A DNA stretch of 64,000 nucleotides from Desulfurobacteriaceae bacterium. Lineage in GTDB: Bacteria; Aquificota; Aquificia; Desulfurobacteriales; Desulfurobacteriaceae. Position 1 is the stretch's first letter. Each line of letters starts with the position of its first letter. The stretch lies in the NCBI GenBank assembly GCA_027068415.1, contig JAMOTD010000006.1, positions 95,173-159,172 on the forward strand. The letters run 5' to 3'. Under the pieces are notes generated by a model that made no database searches, had not been told where the DNA came from, and saw only the letters and a program-made list of their open reading frames with translations. A program made the translations under genes and the position numbers. Positions 61,754 through 64,000 of the stretch are shown piece by piece.

Positions 61754-63005
61754 GGAGCTTATAAACTCCGAAGTGTGGAGACTTTACCAGCCCTACTTTA
61801 TCTCCCTCATCATCGGCGGCCTTGTAGGGGTTGAGAGGGAGTTTAAGAAACAGAGGGAGAAGGTACCGGCCTTTGGGGGAATAAGAACCTTTATTCTCAT
61901 ATCACTCTTCGGAACCCTCTCGGCACACGCCTCGGAAGCTCTGGGAGTTCCCGTCATCTTCCACATTTCCCTCGTCTCTCTAACCCTTCTGGTAGCGGTA
62001 GCCCAGTACCTTGAGGGACTGCCCGGTCTAACATCGGAAGTCTCGGCCCTAATAACCTTTACCTTAGGGGCGCTGTGCTACAAGGAGGAGTTCCAGCTTG
62101 CGGCCTTTATAGGAGTCCTTCTCCTCTTCGTCCTTTCGTTTAAGGAGCAGATGCACTCCTTCGTTAAACACCTTACTCTTGAAGACCTCTACGCCTTCCT
62201 GAAGTTTGCCGCAGTTACCGTCGTAATCTACCCTCTCCTTCCCGACCAGAGCTTCTACGGGGTTAACCCCCGGGAAGTCTGGACGATGGTCGTGATAATC
62301 TCAACGATAGACTTCGTCGGCTACGTCTTGACAAAGCTGGCCGGAGGAAGGGGAGTCCTGATAACCGGCTTAATCGGAGGCCTCGTCTCAAGTACGGCCG
62401 TAACGGCAACCTTCTCGCCCCTTTCAAGGCTAAACCCGGCCCTCATAAACGAGTACGCGGCCGGTATAGTGGGAGCTTCGGCAATAATGTTCCCGAGAAT
62501 GACCTTTCTGGCCTCTATAGTCTCCCCCCAGTTTGCAAAGTTTCTCCTCATTCCCTCGCTCTTGGCCTTTACTTTGGGTATCTTCTTTGCCTACAGGCTC
62601 GCAACGGGAAGGGGAGGGAATGAGGCAAAAGTCAACGTCCAGAACCCCTACGAGCTCTCAACGGCTATAAAGTTCGGCCTCTTTTACGCCTTTATTCTTT
62701 TCCTCTCAAGAAACGCCCTCAGGTACTTCGGAGACTACGGCCTGTACGTAGTTGCAGCAATTTCCGGTCTTTCCGACGTTGATGCAATAACCCTTTCAGT
62801 CTCAAAACTCTTCAAGACGGGTGTAGTTGAAGTAATCCCCGGAATAATTGCTGTTCTTATTGCAGCCTTCGTAAACACGGTATTTAAGTGGTTCCTTACC
62901 CTCTCAATGGGAAGTAGAGAGCTCTTCAAGGCAACAACTCCGGGATTTATAGCCCTTGCGGTAGGAGAAATAGTGGGGGTTGCTATCCTCTTCTGGCTGA
63001 AATAG
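61740..63005 (+). CDS. MgtC/SapB-DUF4010 membrane protein
   Basis: This 421-residue protein has about eleven to twelve membrane segments. The N-terminal part, SLIIGGLVGVEREFKKQ and GGIRTFILISLFGTLSA, is MgtC/SapB-like. The second half, with LITGLIGGLVSSTAVTATFS and ISGLSDVDAITLS, is the DUF4010 domain. MgtC proteins relate to low-Mg2+ growth and phosphate balance, but the transported species of the two-domain form is not known. It overlaps aroE by 14 bases. Confidence 0.9.
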   Translation: MELFKELINSEVWRLYQPYFISLIIGGLVGVEREFKKQREKVPAFGGIRTFILISLFGTLSAHASEALGVPVIFHISLVSLTLLVAVAQYLEGLPGLTSEVSALITFTLGALCYKEEFQLAAFIGVLLLFVLSFKEQMHSFVKHLTLEDLYAFLKFAAVTVVIYPLLPDQSFYGVNPREVWTMVVIISTIDFVGYVLTKLAGGRGVLITGLIGGLVSSTAVTATFSPLSRLNPALINEYAAGIVGASAIMFPRMTFLASIVSPQFAKFLLIPSLLAFTLGIFFAYRLATGRGGNEAKVNVQNPYELSTAIKFGLFYAFILFLSRNALRYFGDYGLYVVAAISGLSDVDAITLSVSKLFKTGVVEVIPGIIAVLIAAFVNTVFKWFLTLSMGSRELFKATTPGFIALAVGEIVGVAILFWLK

Positions 63006-63010
63006 AGAGT

Positions 63011-63031
63011 TTAAAGGGGGCAAAAGCCCCC
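63011..63031 (-). terminator. Terminator after rplU-rpmA
   Basis: On the minus strand GGGGGC and GCCCCC form a stem with a TTTT loop, followed by TTTAA, seven bases after the rpmA stop. It also faces the end of the convergent DUF4010 gene. Confidence 0.75.
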
Positions 63032-63037
63032 GAGAGC

Positions 63038-63292
63038 TTACTGGACGGGATAGACGCTTACGAACTTCTTGTTCCTTCTTGTCTCAAACTTGACTACACC
63101 GTCAATGAGGGCAAAGAGGGTGTAGTCGCTTCCCATTCCAACGTTCTGGCCGGGGTGGATTGAGGTACCCCTCTGCCTTACGATGATGTTTCCGGCCCTT
63201 ACAATCTGGCCGTCGTGCCTCTTAACTCCGAGCCTTTTACCGATTGAGTCCCTACCGTTTTTGGTAGAGCCCATACCTTTCTTATGTGCCAT
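63038..63292 (-). CDS. rpmA: Large ribosomal subunit protein bL27
   Basis: This 84-residue basic protein starts [25 protein letters not shown] with the GxGS-KNGRDS motif, then [19 protein letters not shown] and [10 protein letters not shown]. The N-terminal tail reaches the peptidyl-transferase centre. There is no Firmicutes-type cleavable N-terminal extension. It follows rplU by 13 bases, as in most bacteria. Confidence 0.98.
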   Translation of the reverse strand: MAHKKGMGSTKNGRDSIGKRLGVKRHDGQIVRAGNIIVRQRGTSIHPGQNVGMGSDYTLFALIDGVVKFETRRNKKFVSVYPVQ

Positions 63293-63305
63293 GACAAACC
63301 TCCGA

Positions 63306-63611
63306 TTAGCTTACGATTTCGTTAATCTGGAGCTCCGTAAAGTGCTGGCGGTGGCCGTACTTCCTCTGGTAGTGCTTCTTGGCCTTGTACTTGAAGACGA
63401 TAATCTTTTTACCCTTGCCGTGCCTTACAACGGTTGCCTTAACCTTGTAGTTCTTGGCCTCGTCGCCTACCTTCACTCCGCTGTCGTCCCTTACCAAAAG
63501 GGCTTCAAACTCTACCTCGGAACCCTCAGGTAGGTTGAGTTTCTCAACCTTTAAAACCTGACCGGGCTCCACTACGTACTGCTTACCGCCTGTCTTAATA
63601 ACGGCATACAT
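63306..63611 (-). CDS. rplU: Large ribosomal subunit protein bL21
   Basis: This 101-residue protein starts [25 protein letters not shown] and contains [29 protein letters not shown], the 23S rRNA-binding segment of bL21. It is the first gene of the rplU-rpmA pair. A GGAGGTAGGGCAGG ribosome site lies before the ATG, and a good promoter stands upstream. Confidence 0.98.
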   Translation of the reverse strand: MYAVIKTGGKQYVVEPGQVLKVEKLNLPEGSEVEFEALLVRDDSGVKVGDEAKNYKVKATVVRHGKGKKIIVFKYKAKKHYQRKYGHRQHFTELQINEIVS

Positions 63612-63647
63612 CCTGCCCTACCTCCGGGTGTTTTCGGTGAGGTGTAA

Positions 63648-63675
63648 TTTATATCAGGACGGGCAAAAAGGTCAA
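63648..63675 (-). promoter_or_regulatory. Promoter of rplU-rpmA
   Basis: On the minus strand TTGACC and TATAAA are spaced by 16 bases, about 36 bases before the rplU ATG. It is close to the sigma70 consensus. Confidence 0.65.
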
Positions 63676-63687
63676 TACGCCAACTCC

Positions 63688-64000
63688 TTAAATTAGGCTA
63701 ACCTTTCCCTTTTTCAAAAGGAGGTAGAGCTTATTTCCCAAGTAAGCCTCAAACTTCCCCCTGTTTTTGGCTATTCTGAGGGCTTCTCTTATGTAGTCCT
63801 CTTCAATGTCCAGCTTTTTAAAGTTCTTGGAGAAGAGGCGCTCGGTTTCTGAAATTACTCTTCTAACGGCCTCTTCGGGAGGGAGGTTTTTGTAGCGGTT
63901 AACAAGGTCTGAAAGGGTAAGGTGGAGCTCCACAAGTTTCCTCAGCTCCTCCTCCCTCCTTTTCCTCAAATCCTCGTTTAAAACCTTAGAGAAAACCTCG
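63688..64000 (-). CDS. Hypothetical protein, C-terminal part (cut by window edge)
   Basis: The frame is open to the right edge, so the true start lies outside; a TTG at 63969 is only a possible internal start. The visible ~103 residues are charged and helical, with EEELRKLVELHLTLSDLV, PPEEAVRRVISETERLFSKNF and IREALRIAKNRGKFEAYLGNKLYLLLKKGKVSLI. I do not recognise a family. The stop is some 75 bases upstream of rplU on the same strand, with the rplU promoter between them. Confidence 0.55.
   Translation of the reverse strand, partial: EVFSKVLNEDLRKRREEELRKLVELHLTLSDLVNRYKNLPPEEAVRRVISETERLFSKNFKKLDIEEDYIREALRIAKNRGKFEAYLGNKLYLLLKKGKVSLI

Overview
The window looks like the chromosome of a thermophilic, chemolithotrophic bacterium, most likely in the Aquificota and close to Desulfurobacteriaceae such as Thermovibrio or Desulfurobacterium. 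The reasons are the Lys/Glu-rich proteins, strong use of AGG/AGA and GAG codons, dense packing with 1-4 bp overlaps, frequent GTG and TTG starts, a non-fungal type THI4 thiazole synthase, split-Soret and multihaem cytochromes, DsrE and TauE sulfur proteins, and an archaeal-type 2-phosphoglycerate kinase. This placement is inferred from gene content; no search was run.

Layout. 1-2.4 kb: end of pth, then rpsF-ssb-rpsR-membrane protein-rplI. 2.4-9.1 kb: speH, rsmI/ridA, an ArsR regulator upstream of accD, and mfd. 9.1-12.9 kb: a cell-envelope stretch with an ankyrin protein, lipoprotein, porin and PstS. 13-16.3 kb: uvrA and a DsrE protein. 16.3-20.6 kb: a split-Soret cytochrome facing a wrecked TrmB-type regulator, a glycine-zipper lipoprotein, SpoVG, a DUF104 fusion, a phosphoribosyltransferase, cdd and a PhoB-like response regulator. 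20.6-28.0 kb: tgt, followed on the same strand by a six-gene cluster with a DpdA-like transglycosylase, Fe-S nuclease, UvrD-type helicase, DUF6884-like protein, radical SAM protein and an acidic protein. 28.1-34.2 kb: phospholipid synthase, mltG, 2-phosphoglycerate kinase, crcB, AMMECR1, M50 protease, pdp and YlbF. 34.2-37.1 kb: an AT-rich membrane protein with an RsbW/STAS pair behind hisF. 37.2-40.5 kb: TPP riboswitch-thi4-thiC-SPFH protein. 40.5-46 kb: M20 peptidase, pyrE, polyprenyl synthase, an AT-rich CTAG-type restriction-modification pair and a sugar-nucleotide epimerase. 46-53 kb: smc, tandem ferredoxins and rpsB-tsf-pyrH-frr. 52.9-53.4 kb: a decayed toxin-antitoxin pair. 53.4-64 kb: hyuA-hyuB, ubiE, an octahaem cytochrome, TauE, nfo, aroE, a DUF4010 membrane protein and rplU-rpmA.

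Most of the window is housekeeping. The best candidate for an undescribed system is 21.86-28.0 kb. There a DpdA-like base-exchange enzyme, whose relatives insert 7-deazaguanine into DNA, is encoded with a DUF6884-like protein, a radical SAM enzyme, a helicase and a Cas4/AddB-like nuclease. The transglycosylase, DUF6884-like and radical SAM trio resembles the archaeosine route (TGT, ArcS, RaSEA), and the helicase and nuclease could act on DNA according to its modification state.

Other points of note are a THI4 with Met at the usual Cys/His position, an SPFH gene coupled to thiC behind a TPP riboswitch, an eight-haem lipoprotein with calcium-type loops, and several gene remnants showing regulatory and toxin-antitoxin loss. 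I saw no rRNA, tRNA, CRISPR array or transposase.
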